A stretch of DNA of 64,000 bases from Streptantibioticus silvisoli. Its GTDB lineage: Bacteria; Actinomycetota; Actinomycetes; Streptomycetales; Streptomycetaceae. Below are positions 1-8,447 of the stretch, piece after piece. Made by a program: the position numbers and the translations under genes. Every line of letters starts with the position of its first letter. The first letter of the stretch is position 1. Below the pieces are notes generated by a model. That model did not search any database, was not told the origin of the DNA, and saw nothing but the letters and a program-made list of their open reading frames with translations. The stretch is from assembly GCF_027947535.2 (NCBI RefSeq), contig NZ_JAAGKO020000001.1, positions 337,790 to 401,789 on the forward strand. Reading direction: 5' to 3'.

Positions 1-523
1 GGAGTCCGGTGGAGCACGCGGACTGCACCACGACGCTCGCCCCGGTCAGCCCCAGCCGGTAGGAGACCTTGGTGGCGAAGTAGTCCTTCTCGTTGCCGAT
101 TTCGAGGGTCAGGTCCTCCACGTCCGGGTCCGGGAGGGTCGCACGGACCATGTCCTCGTGGCGGTTGCGGCCCACCCCGCCGAAGACGGCGATCTGGCCG
201 GCCCGCCGGGGCAGCACGCCGGCGTTCTCCAGCGCCTCGCGGGCGACGTGCAGGAACAGCCGGTGCTGCGGGTCGGTGATCACCGCCTCGCGGGGCGAGA
301 TGCGGTAGCGGCCGGGGTCGAAGTCGAAGACGTCGTCGATCAGCCCCGAGGCGGCCACGAACCTGGGGTTGCCGAGCCGGGCCTGGGGCACCAGCCCGGC
401 CAGGTCGGCGCGTGGCGCGCGGTGGATGCTGTCGCCGTCGGCCAGCAGCCCGGCCCAGTAGGCCGCCGGGTCGGCGGCGCCGGGGAAGCGGCACGCCTGG
501 CCGACGACGGCTATGCCGGTCAC
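1..523 (-). CDS. Polyketide synthase ketosynthase, N-terminal part (cut by window edge)
   Basis: The reading frame runs off the left edge and only the first 174 codons are present. The protein starts MTGIAVVGQACRFPG, the usual opening of a type I PKS ketosynthase. It continues through the conserved NEKDYFATKVSYRLGLTG stretch to QSACSTGL, the nucleophile elbow, whose Cys codon lies at 14-16. A ketosynthase performs decarboxylative Claisen condensation on carrier-bound acyl chains. The GTG start lies in a GTGA overlap with the stop of the upstream adenylation gene, so the two are translationally coupled and probably act in sequence. Downstream domains (AT, KR, ACP) are outside the window, so extender specificity cannot be read. 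Confidence 0.93.
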   Translation of the reverse strand, partial: MTGIAVVGQACRFPGAADPAAYWAGLLADGDSIHRAPRADLAGLVPQARLGNPRFVAASGLIDDVFDFDPGRYRISPREAVITDPQHRLFLHVAREALENAGVLPRRAGQIAVFGGVGRNRHEDMVRATLPDPDVEDLTLEIGNEKDYFATKVSYRLGLTGASVVVQSACSTGL

Positions 524-2931
524 GCCGTCCCCCCGGTGCCGCCGCGGGTACGCGACCGGGTGGCGGCCAGGGCGGCCCGGCGGGCCTGTTCGCGGCCACG
601 GGCCTCCTCCCGCGCCGTCGGCGTGCCGGGGTGCCGGGTGCCGCCGGTGTCCGGGGCGAACAGCCCGCACTGGGCGCGTACCGTCGGCCGGTCGAAGAGG
701 TCGGCGACGGGCACGGTCGTGGCGAACTCCTGCTCCAGCGTCGAGCGCAGCACCAGCACGCGCAGCGAGTCGCCGCCGAGGTCGGTGAAGCCGTCGTCGA
801 GGCCGACCCGGGCGACGCCCAGCACCCGGGACCACACCCGCGCCAGCCGCTGTTCCAGTTCGGTGCGGGCGGGCGCGTACGGGACCTGGAGGGCCGGGCG
901 GTCGCCGAAGTCGGGCGACAGCGCGGAGCGGTCGACCTTCCCGCTCAGCAGCATGGGCATCCGGTCGAGGAAGACGAAGTAGGAGGGCACCATGTGCTCC
1001 GGCACCCGCTCGGCCAGGTGGGCGCGCAGGCTCTCCACGGAGGGCGCGGTGTCGCCCGGCCGGACGAATCCGAAGAGCCGGGCGCCCTGCTCGGCGTCGG
1101 CGTACCCGACCACCACCGCCTCGCGGACCTGCGGGTGTTCGCGCAGCACCGCCTCGATCGCGGTCGGCTCCACCCGCAGGCCGCGGATCTTGACCTGGAG
1201 GTCGGCGCGGCCGATGTACTCCACCTCGCCGCCCGGCAGGAAGCGCGCCAGGTCGCCGGTGCGCAGCAGCAGGGGGACGCGGTCGTCGAAGGGGTTGGGC
1301 ACGAAGCGTTCCGCGGTCAGGTCGGGGCGTCCCACGTAGCCGGCGGCCAACCCGGGGCCGCCGGTGTGGATCTCGCCGACGACGCCCGGCGGCACCCGGC
1401 GGCCCACCGGGTCGCACAGGTAGACCCGCATGTCCAGCGCCCTGCCGACGACGCTACCGGTGCAGGGCTCCGCGGTGGGGCCCGAGCGGTGCAGTACGTA
1501 GTCCGCCTCGGTGAGCGTGTAGGTGTTGTGCACCGCGTGGCCCCAGCCGATCAGCCGGTCCTCCAGGTCGCGGGCGAGCTTCTCGCCGCCGACGAAGACG
1601 TGGCGCAGGCGGGTCAGCCCGGGAAAGGACGGGTGCCCCGACAGCAGCCGGAGCATGGACGGCACGAAGCTCACGACCGTCAGTTCCTCGTCGCGCATGA
1701 GGCGCACCAGGTACTGGTCGTCGCGTTCGCCGCCCTCGCGGGCGATGACCGCGGTGGCGCCGACCGCCAGCGGCCACAGGAACTCGCGGAACGATATGGG
1801 GGATTTCAGCAGGACCCGGTCGCCGGGGCCGAGGTGGTACATCCGCTGTTCGAGCCGGATGCGCGAGGTGTGCATGCGGTGCGGGCGCAGCACCCCCTTG
1901 GGCTGGCCGGTGGTCCCGGAGGTGAAGATCACGTAGGCCGGGTCCTCGGGTCCGGCCCCGGCCCGCGGCGCGGGGGTGCGGTCGGTCCACGCCAGGACGT
2001 CGTGGATCGGCACGCCCTGCGGGGCGTGCTCGCCCGCGGCCGGTACGCTCCCGCCCGGGGAGACCAGCACCACCCGCACGCCGGCGGCCTCGACCAGTGC
2101 GGCGAGGTGCGCGTCGGGGTGGGCGGGGTCGAGGTGGACGATGGCGCCGCCGGCCTTGAGGATGCCGAGCAGCCCGACGAACAGCTCCAGGGTGCGCGTC
2201 CCCGTCGCCCCCACCAGGGAGCCGGTGCGCACCCCGTGTTCGGCCAGCACGCGTGCGACCGCGTCGCTGGCCTCGTCCAGGGTGCGGTAGTCCAGCACCG
2301 CGTCCCCGTGCTGGAGCGCGACGGCGTCCGGGGTCGCCCGGGCCTGCCGGGAGAACATCTCATGGAGGGTGAGCGGCGGCGCGGGCTCGGGGGTTCCGCC
2401 GTGCCGCTCCAGGAAGGCGGCCTCCGCCTCGGTGAGCAGTTCGATGCCGGCGGCCGGGACCGCCGGGTCGGCGGCCGCCGCGTGCAGCGCCAGGTCGAGG
2501 TGGTCGCGCAGTTGGCGCAGCGCCTCGGCGTCGAAGGCCGCCGGGTTGGCCTCCAGGACGAGGTCGCCGTCGACGCGCACCGCGAGGTCGTCGCGCAGCG
2601 GGTCGAGCGCTTCCCCGACGGCCACCACGGGCTGCGCGGATTGCTCGCCGCCGGCCGCGGCGGCTGACGGCACGTCACCGGGTGCGGGCAGCAGGTCCGC
2701 GAGGCGGGCGCCGGGGGACAGCGGCGCGGGGGTGACCGGCCGGTCCCGCAGCCGCCAGCGCCACGGCTGCCGGAACCGCTCGGCCAGCAGGGCGAGGGCC
2801 GCCAGCAGGGCCTGCTCGACGGGCATCCCCAGCGCCGCCGCGGCGCGTTGCGCGGTCTCGGCGGGCCCCCGCAGCACCACCGGGGCCGTTCCGGGGGCCG
2901 GAGCGGCGGTTCGTTCTGGCAACACGAGCAC
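520..2931 (-). CDS. NRPS-like adenylation-carrier (A-PCP) protein
   Basis: 803 residues. Residues about 1-200 resemble the remnant that often precedes an A domain. The adenylation domain shows A3 (VIFTSGTTGQPKG), A5 (NTYTLTEADY), A7 (LLRTGDLARFLPGGEVEYIGR), A8 and A10 (LLSGKVDRSAL). A carrier domain follows with LGGDSLRVLVL, whose Ser takes phosphopantetheine, then a basic linker of about 50 residues. The A4 region reads ISFREFLWPLAVG and lacks the FDxS Asp that normally binds the alpha-amino group, so a non-alpha-amino carboxylic acid is a likely substrate (inference). It probably loads a starter for the coupled ketosynthase (GTGA overlap). The start is chosen at ATG 2931; the sequence CTACCGTGCTCG lies just downstream of a weak RBS. 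Confidence 0.9.
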   Translation of the reverse strand: MLVLPERTAAPAPGTAPVVLRGPAETAQRAAAALGMPVEQALLAALALLAERFRQPWRWRLRDRPVTPAPLSPGARLADLLPAPGDVPSAAAAGGEQSAQPVVAVGEALDPLRDDLAVRVDGDLVLEANPAAFDAEALRQLRDHLDLALHAAAADPAVPAAGIELLTEAEAAFLERHGGTPEPAPPLTLHEMFSRQARATPDAVALQHGDAVLDYRTLDEASDAVARVLAEHGVRTGSLVGATGTRTLELFVGLLGILKAGGAIVHLDPAHPDAHLAALVEAAGVRVVLVSPGGSVPAAGEHAPQGVPIHDVLAWTDRTPAPRAGAGPEDPAYVIFTSGTTGQPKGVLRPHRMHTSRIRLEQRMYHLGPGDRVLLKSPISFREFLWPLAVGATAVIAREGGERDDQYLVRLMRDEELTVVSFVPSMLRLLSGHPSFPGLTRLRHVFVGGEKLARDLEDRLIGWGHAVHNTYTLTEADYVLHRSGPTAEPCTGSVVGRALDMRVYLCDPVGRRVPPGVVGEIHTGGPGLAAGYVGRPDLTAERFVPNPFDDRVPLLLRTGDLARFLPGGEVEYIGRADLQVKIRGLRVEPTAIEAVLREHPQVREAVVVGYADAEQGARLFGFVRPGDTAPSVESLRAHLAERVPEHMVPSYFVFLDRMPMLLSGKVDRSALSPDFGDRPALQVPYAPARTELEQRLARVWSRVLGVARVGLDDGFTDLGGDSLRVLVLRSTLEQEFATTVPVADLFDRPTVRAQCGLFAPDTGGTRHPGTPTAREEARGREQARRAALAATRSRTRGGTGGTA

Positions 2932-2962
2932 GGTAGGTTCCTCCCTTCGTACGGTGCGGTGC

Positions 2963-4408
2963 CTAGCGGGCCAGTGCGGCGCGGGCCGCGACGCGTCCGG
3001 TGACGGCGCCGTAGGTGACGCCGATGATCTTCGAGGAGGAGTCGCCCACGAAGTACAGGCCGGGGACGCTCGATTCCAGGTCGTCCGACAAGGTGATCGA
3101 CGGATAGATGCGTTCCACCACGGGGGCGGCGACCTGCGCGTGCCCGGCGATCATGCCGGGGCTGAAGTCGTTGAGCCGCTCGACCATGCCGGCCACGTCG
3201 GCCACCCGTTCCGGGCCGAGGACGGCGGCCAGGTCGCCGCGCACGGCGCCGGGCAGGCTCGATCCGATGTCGCGGCCGGGCCGCGCGGACCAGCCGAGGA
3301 ACTCCGCGACGCTCTGCACCAGCGCCCCGGCGCCGGACGCCTTGTTCACCCGGCGCGCGAAGTCCAGGGCGTACTCGGTCCCGCCGGTGCCGTCCGGCGC
3401 GTTCACCGTGGTGACCACGCCGAAGTTGGTGCGCCGGGTGGGCGCGCTCAGGCAGTGCTGGCCGTCGAGGACGACGGTGTCGAGGAACTGGTACTGCATG
3501 ATGCGCCCGCCGACGCACACGCAGAAGGTGCGCACGGACTCGCCCGCCGCGTTGAAGTAGCTGAGCTTGGGGTTGTGGCAGGACGCGGTGAGCGGGGCGG
3601 CCTCCGGCGCGGCCGTCTCCAGGCGCACCCCGACCTCGACGCGGCGCGGCGACTCGTGCTCGACGTGCAGTTCGGCCAGCACCTCGCGGACCCACCCCAG
3701 GCCCAGCTTGCCGACCGCCACGATGACCGAGCGGGCGGTGTGGGTGCCGCCCTGCGCGCCCTCGGTGTGCACGGTGAACCGCTCGCCGGACCGGGTGACG
3801 CGGGTGACGCGGTGCCGCAGCAGGATGCGCCCGGAGTTGCTGGTGATCTCGTCGCACATCCGGCCGATGACCACCAGCGCCTCGTCGACCGTGATCGACT
3901 GCGAGGGAGCGGTGTCCGCCAGGACGAAGCCGTCCGCCTGCCGCTGCTCGGCCGCGCTCTCGTGCGGCTCCTGCACCCGGCTCAACCCCAGCCGGTAGAA
4001 GGTGTCGTAGACGTCGCGGGTGCCGTGCTCCGCCCGCTCGAAGCTGCCGAGCGCCCGCTCCAGGCCGCTGTACTTGCGCAGGGCGCCGTTCTCGTCCTTC
4101 TCCACCTTCGACCTGGTCAGGCCCTTGATGTAGCCGAGGTTGGTGTCGAAGTGGAAGGCGGCGCCGCCGATGCCGGTCAGACACGTGCAGCGCGCGCACT
4201 GCAGGCGGAACTTCTCCGCCTCCCGGATCTGCCGGCCGCGGGCCACCGCCTTCACCCGGGGGCACAGGCTGTCGAACATGCCGTCGCCGGCCTCCACCAG
4301 CAGCACGTCGCGCCCGGCGCGGGCGATCTCGTGGGCGGCGAACAGGCCGGACGGTCCGCCGCCGATCACGATGGTCTCCCACTCGCGCGACAAGGTCTCC
4401 TCGGTCAT
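2963..4408 (-). CDS. FAD-dependent oxidoreductase
   Basis: 481 residues. A dinucleotide-binding motif (IVIGGGPSGLFAAHEIARAG) lies at residues 13-32 followed by an acidic residue (LLVEAGDG). The C-terminus has a second FAD contact region, GLYFVGDSSSKIIGVTYGA. Cys-rich segments (LQCARCTCLTGIGG near residue 70, FCVCVGG near 290) resemble those of the uncharacterised FAD-dependent dehydrogenase family that shares similarity with thiol-handling flavoproteins. It probably oxidises a pathway intermediate or carrier-bound substrate. It lies 31 bases upstream of the adenylation gene on the same strand, so it belongs to the same transcript. The ATG has no perfect RBS but opens right before the conserved Rossmann motif. 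The specific substrate is not recognisable. Confidence 0.85.
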   Translation of the reverse strand: MTEETLSREWETIVIGGGPSGLFAAHEIARAGRDVLLVEAGDGMFDSLCPRVKAVARGRQIREAEKFRLQCARCTCLTGIGGAAFHFDTNLGYIKGLTRSKVEKDENGALRKYSGLERALGSFERAEHGTRDVYDTFYRLGLSRVQEPHESAAEQRQADGFVLADTAPSQSITVDEALVVIGRMCDEITSNSGRILLRHRVTRVTRSGERFTVHTEGAQGGTHTARSVIVAVGKLGLGWVREVLAELHVEHESPRRVEVGVRLETAAPEAAPLTASCHNPKLSYFNAAGESVRTFCVCVGGRIMQYQFLDTVVLDGQHCLSAPTRRTNFGVVTTVNAPDGTGGTEYALDFARRVNKASGAGALVQSVAEFLGWSARPGRDIGSSLPGAVRGDLAAVLGPERVADVAGMVERLNDFSPGMIAGHAQVAAPVVERIYPSITLSDDLESSVPGLYFVGDSSSKIIGVTYGAVTGRVAARAALAR

Positions 4409-4526
4409 CGACTACTCCGATCAGGCCGGTGGGTGTGCTCGGAAGGCGGTTCATGGGCGGGTTCGGGAAAGACCGTCCGCAATGGCCCGGGCCGGGCACC
4501 TGATTCCGCACACCCGTCCGGCGCGG

Positions 4527-5759
4527 TTATACGACCTCCTCCTGCGACTGGTGTTCCATTACCAGTTGGGCGGTGCCCAGTTTCCGCACGCTGGGAGAGG
4601 CGATCGTCGTGAGCGTCGCGCAGAGGGTGAATACGGCCAGCAGGAGGAAAACCCCTCCGTAGGACAGGTGGCGGTGCGCCAGGACCACCAGGGCGGAGGC
4701 CAGCGGAGTACTCCCGTAATTCACCAGCGTGGGATAGGACGTGACGCGCGAGAGCATATCCACGTCGATGCGCAGCTGAATGTTGGTCTGCCAGACGACC
4801 TGGAAGTACTCCGACGCCACCCCCTCCGCGGCGATCGCCACCAGCAGGACCGTGAAGGGCGCGGACAGGCCCATGAGCGCGAGGATCGCGGCCTGGACGG
4901 CCAGGCCGGCCTGCGCGGGGTACAGCCGCATGCTCCTGGCCCTCATCGCCATGACCGCGCCGACCACCGACCCCAGCGCCCGGGCGGCCATCAGCAGGCC
5001 CAGGCCCGCGGCGCCGTCGAGCCGCTGGGAGGCGACCGCCGGGCCGAGCACCTGGAAGCCCGCCGCGACGCAGACGCTGTAGACGAGCGTCTGCGCCAAG
5101 GTGACGGTGAGCCATCTGTGCCCCCAGAACTCCTGCCACCCGTCCCGCAGCGAACCGGCGAGCGAGCTGCAGACGGCCCGGCTCGCGCCGGGTGCCACGA
5201 CCATCATCAGCAGCGGCGCGCTGGCGGCGTACAGCAGCCCGTTGACCAGCAGCGCGGGCGCCGTGCCCAGGAAGCCGACCATCACACCGCCCGCCGCGGC
5301 CCCCACCACCATCAAGGTGGTACGGGTGACCGACAGCAGCGCCTGCGCCTGCCCCACCTCCGCCGGGGCCACGATCTGGGCGACGAACCCGCCACCGGCC
5401 GGCAGCGCCACCGCGGTCGCCATGCCCCCGACGGCGGCCGCCACCGCGAGCGTCGTCACCGTGGCGGTACCGGTCAGCAGCAGCACCATCATGGCGATCT
5501 GGGAGAGCCCGGAGATGACGTTGGCGCCCGCCAGCATCGACATCCGCCCGTACCGGTCGCCCAGCACACCGCCGATCAGGACGAAGACCATGATCGGTAA
5601 CTGCGAGGCCGTCACCACCGTGGCCACCGCGCCGACGGAGTGGTCGACCCGCAGTACCGCGAACGCCATCACCGTGGGGCCGATCGCGAGGGTCAGCGCG
5701 GTGATGCAGCGGGCGAGCAGATAGAGGCGGAAATTGCGATTGCGCCGGACCAGGTTCAC
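4527..5759 (-). CDS. MFS transporter (probable product exporter)
   Basis: 410 residues with about 12 hydrophobic segments. It shows the MFS loop 2-3 motif (GGVLGDRYGRMSMLAGAN, residues 57-74) and begins MNLVRRNRNFRLYLLARC, typical of the enterobactin exporter-like (EntS/MFS_3) branch. GTG start at 5759; stop TAA. In this position, between the FAD oxidoreductase and the dioxygenase genes on the same strand, it most likely exports the cluster product or confers self-resistance (inference from context). 118 bases separate it from the downstream oxidoreductase gene, so an internal promoter there is possible. Confidence 0.9.
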   Translation of the reverse strand: MNLVRRNRNFRLYLLARCITALTLAIGPTVMAFAVLRVDHSVGAVATVVTASQLPIMVFVLIGGVLGDRYGRMSMLAGANVISGLSQIAMMVLLLTGTATVTTLAVAAAVGGMATAVALPAGGGFVAQIVAPAEVGQAQALLSVTRTTLMVVGAAAGGVMVGFLGTAPALLVNGLLYAASAPLLMMVVAPGASRAVCSSLAGSLRDGWQEFWGHRWLTVTLAQTLVYSVCVAAGFQVLGPAVASQRLDGAAGLGLLMAARALGSVVGAVMAMRARSMRLYPAQAGLAVQAAILALMGLSAPFTVLLVAIAAEGVASEYFQVVWQTNIQLRIDVDMLSRVTSYPTLVNYGSTPLASALVVLAHRHLSYGGVFLLLAVFTLCATLTTIASPSVRKLGTAQLVMEHQSQEEVV

Positions 5760-6228
5760 CGGCGAACCCCTCGGGCCCCCTGGCGAGAAGAATTCTCACG
5801 GAATCCACCGCCGTTCGAGGCGGGGGCGGAATCCACCGGCGGGGATTGCGGCCGGACACAGGAGTCGCCGCGCGGGCCGGCGTCTCCGTTTTCGAACAAC
5901 ATTACCAGTACCACCTGTTTGTCCGCCTTGCGGCGGAACACATCGACATGAGGCGGGCCCGCCCAGGCGGTTCACGGTTGTCGCCGCTCCCACGCCTGTC
6001 GGCCTCAGCCCTTCCGACGACAGAGGGTACCGGCCCGCAACGGCCGCCCGTCCGGTGAACCGCGGGAATCCGGCTGCCGCCGCACCGCGGTCGCCCCCGG
6101 AATCAAATCCGCGCGCGGGCCCCGCCGGTGCCGCCGGGAATTCCCCGAATTCCGCGGAACGCCCGCCCGAATACGACCGGCCCGGCGGCGTACGTCGCGG
6201 TGCCGCCGCTGTGCGGTCCGGATGCCGG
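5760..6228. other. Intergenic region, no gene seen
   Basis: About 470 bases between the MFS gene and the LigA-like gene. Frames on both strands are short and have no recognisable family motif or RBS. It is long enough to carry the promoter of the leftward MFS-to-ketosynthase transcript. No clear repeat or terminator was seen. Confidence 0.4.
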
Positions 6229-6561
6229 TCAGCCATTCCCGCTCTCCTCGTGCCGCGGAGCCCGGACCGCGCCGGCCATCCGGTGCCCGTACGTCTCGGC
6301 GTCCAGGCCGAACAGGCCGAAGGTGGCCAACCGCACGAGCAGCACGGGGTGCGCGCCGTTCGCGTAGAGCGCCGCGACGTCGCCGGCCAGCAGCTGCGCG
6401 CGCTCGGTGCCGGTCAGCGGCAGGGTGCGCAGCTCCGCCTCCGCGTCCCGGGCCAGCCGCGCGCGGAACTCGGTGTCCCGGCCCACCCGGTGGCAGATCT
6501 CGTTGATCCGGTGGGTGCGCAACAGCCCCGCCACCTCACCGGGTCCAGGCCGCGAAAGCAT
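6229..6561 (-). CDS. LigA-like small subunit / extradiol dioxygenase alpha-chain domain protein
   Basis: 110 residues, almost entirely helical in prediction by eye. It includes the pattern ICHRVGRDTEFRARLARDAEA and a hydrophobic end, VRLATFGLFGLDAETYGHRM, as in the alpha chain of protocatechuate 4,5-dioxygenase (LigA). In that enzyme the alpha subunit caps the active site of the catalytic LigB subunit. Start ATG 6561 is favoured by AAGGAGAG seven bases upstream. It overlaps the end of the LigB-like gene by 26 bases, so the two are translationally coupled and very probably form one enzyme. The ring-cleavage function is inferred from the pairing. Confidence 0.8.
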   Translation of the reverse strand: MLSRPGPGEVAGLLRTHRINEICHRVGRDTEFRARLARDAEAELRTLPLTGTERAQLLAGDVAALYANGAHPVLLVRLATFGLFGLDAETYGHRMAGAVRAPRHEESGNG

Positions 6562-7357
6562 GGGCCTCTCCTTCACGGTGGTCGAGACGGGCCAGGGTGA
6601 GGCCGTCGACGGCTCCGGCAGTGGCGATCCAGCTGAGCAGTTCACCGGCGACCGTTCCGGCGTCCGCGAGCAGCGGCGGGGTGGCCTCGCGCACCAGCGA
6701 CTCCAGGTCGCCGGCGCGCAGCAACTGCACCACCCGGGCCGCCCAGTCCGCCCGGGGCACGGCGTAACCGGCCCCCGGGGGCACCCGCGGACCGCCGACC
6801 TCCAGGGAGAAACTGCCGCTGGCCACGACGGCGACCCGCACGTCCGCCGCCCAGTCCGCCACCGCCTCCGCCACGACGCGGCCCAGGGCGAGGCAGCGGC
6901 GCGCCGAGGGGAACGGGGCCACCATGCCGTTGATGTGCAGCGGGACGACGGGCAGGCGGTGCCGCGGGTCCAGGAAGTGCAGCGGGACCGCCAGCCCGTG
7001 GTCCGCGCCGGCCCGCATCACCAGCGACGGGTCGAACTCCCGCCGCACCGCGTGCTCGTAGAGGCGGACCGACAGGCCGGTGTGCACGGCGACGTCCGTC
7101 TGCGGCACCCGCGGCACCTCGTCGACCGGGCAGCGCACGGTCTCGGCGGCGACCACGGCGAACGTCGGCCAGTTGTCCAGGAAGAAGGCGTTGATGTGGT
7201 CGCAGTGGAAGACGCACAGCACGTCCGGGCGGGCGGCCGCCAGCAGGTCGGCCACCGCCGAGTAGCGGGCCCGCAGGTCCGCCCCCGCCGGCTCCGCGGC
7301 CAGTCGCGGGAAGACAGGGGTGTGCGGCACCCCCACCGCGGCGACGATCCGCCCCAT
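6536..7357 (-). CDS. LigB-type (class III) extradiol ring-cleavage dioxygenase
   Basis: 273 residues. The N-terminus MGRIVAAVGVPHTPVF places His12 where class III extradiol dioxygenases have the first iron ligand. FHCDHINAFF (about residues 56-65) supplies the second His, and RAGADHGLAVPLHF the distal catalytic His. SGSFSLEVGGPR probably carries the Glu of the 2-His-1-carboxylate Fe(II) site. Such enzymes open catecholic rings next to the hydroxyls with O2. The ATG at 7357 begins two bases after the stop of the Gfo/Idh gene, and the 3' end overlaps the LigA-like gene. A cleaving dioxygenase inside an NRPS/PKS cluster suggests that an aromatic precursor is opened to a semialdehyde acid. The substrate is unknown. 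Confidence 0.88.
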   Translation of the reverse strand: MGRIVAAVGVPHTPVFPRLAAEPAGADLRARYSAVADLLAAARPDVLCVFHCDHINAFFLDNWPTFAVVAAETVRCPVDEVPRVPQTDVAVHTGLSVRLYEHAVRREFDPSLVMRAGADHGLAVPLHFLDPRHRLPVVPLHINGMVAPFPSARRCLALGRVVAEAVADWAADVRVAVVASGSFSLEVGGPRVPPGAGYAVPRADWAARVVQLLRAGDLESLVREATPPLLADAGTVAGELLSWIATAGAVDGLTLARLDHREGEAHAFAAWTR

Positions 7358-7359
7358 GG

Positions 7360-8412
7360 TCAGGCCCCGCCGGCAGCCGGGACCCGGGGCAGTCCCGCGG
7401 CGTCGTACAGCCCGGTGATCAGCCGCACCATCGCGAGCCCCGACCGCGCGTCCGCGGCCATCTGCTTGCCGGAGGCGATGGCCGCCGTGAAGTCCGCGGC
7501 CTGCCGGCGGTGCGAGATGCCGTAGTAGTCGGTGCCCGGCGGCGCCTCCTCGGCGGCCGGGTCCAGCGCGGCCGCGCGGCGCTCCAGCTCCGGGTTGCCC
7601 CAGGCGCGGTGCAGCTTGCCCGGGTGGTCCAGGTCGAGCTCCACCGTGCCCGCGGTGCCGACGAACTCCAGCCGGGTGCGCCAGGTGACCGTGCTGCCCA
7701 CGGTGACGGCGAAGGACACCGGGACCGGCCCGGCGGCGAGCAGGGCGCACAGGGTGTCCTCGGTCCGCATGGTGCCGAAGAGTTCACCGGCCCTGGCCAT
7801 CGCGGACACCACGGTCAGCTCACCGCAGACGGCACGGGTGACGTCGAGGCAGTGGTAGCCCTGGTTGATCAGCGCGGAGCCGCCCTCGCCCTCCCAGGTG
7901 CCGCGCCAGTAGCTGTCCTTGTAGTACGACTCGTCGCGGCTGGCCTCCAGGACGGACCGTACGTACAGCAGCCGGCCGAGCAGCCCGGCGCTGAGCCAGT
8001 CGGACAGGCCGACGACCAGCGGGTCGTAGCGGTGCTGCGAGACCACCGACAGCACGCGGCCGCACTCCTCGGCGATCCGCAGCAGGCGCTCGCCCTCTTC
8101 GACGGACAGCGCGAGGGGCTTCTCCACCAGGACGTGCTTGCCGGCCCGCAGCGCCCGCTCCACCAGGCCGGCGTGCTGGGCGTGGTCGACCACGATGCTG
8201 ACGCTGACGACGTCCGGATCGGCCAGCACGTCGTCGATCGTGCCGGTGACCCGGGGTATGCCGTACTCGCTGGCGAACGCGGCGGCCGTGGCGGGGTCGC
8301 GGTCGCACGCCCAGGCGACCGTCCACCCGTCGAGGGCACGGAAGGCGTCGACGTGGTTGGGGGCGACCCGGCCGCAGCCGACGACGGCGTGGGCGGAGGG
8401 GGGACGGGGCAT
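7360..8412 (-). CDS. Gfo/Idh/MocA-family NAD(P)-dependent oxidoreductase
   Basis: 350 residues. The N-terminal Rossmann domain starts AVVGCGRVAPNHVDAF; HVLVEKPLALSVEEGE (about residues 93-108) is the family's EKP motif with the catalytic Lys. The C-terminal sheet domain follows. These enzymes oxidise or reduce sugars, cyclitols or imines. The start at 8412 has AAGGAGAG five to seven bases upstream. It is followed after two bases by the LigB-like gene. Together with the SDR, transketolase and glycosyltransferase genes it fits a sugar/cyclitol branch, but it could equally act on the ring-cleavage product. Substrate not recognisable. Confidence 0.9.
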   Translation of the reverse strand: MPRPPSAHAVVGCGRVAPNHVDAFRALDGWTVAWACDRDPATAAAFASEYGIPRVTGTIDDVLADPDVVSVSIVVDHAQHAGLVERALRAGKHVLVEKPLALSVEEGERLLRIAEECGRVLSVVSQHRYDPLVVGLSDWLSAGLLGRLLYVRSVLEASRDESYYKDSYWRGTWEGEGGSALINQGYHCLDVTRAVCGELTVVSAMARAGELFGTMRTEDTLCALLAAGPVPVSFAVTVGSTVTWRTRLEFVGTAGTVELDLDHPGKLHRAWGNPELERRAAALDPAAEEAPPGTDYYGISHRRQAADFTAAIASGKQMAADARSGLAMVRLITGLYDAAGLPRVPAAGGA

Positions 8413-8447
8413 CAGCTCTCCTTCGGATGTGGCACGTCGTACGGGGA

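Noticed and set aside
412..2667. Plus-strand open frame of about 750 codons
   Set aside because: Antisense to the adenylation gene; composition is Arg/Gly/His-rich with no family motif. The minus frame has all A-domain motifs.
2369..4612. Plus-strand open frame of about 750 codons
   Set aside because: Antisense to the FAD oxidoreductase; low-complexity translation typical of high-GC shadows.
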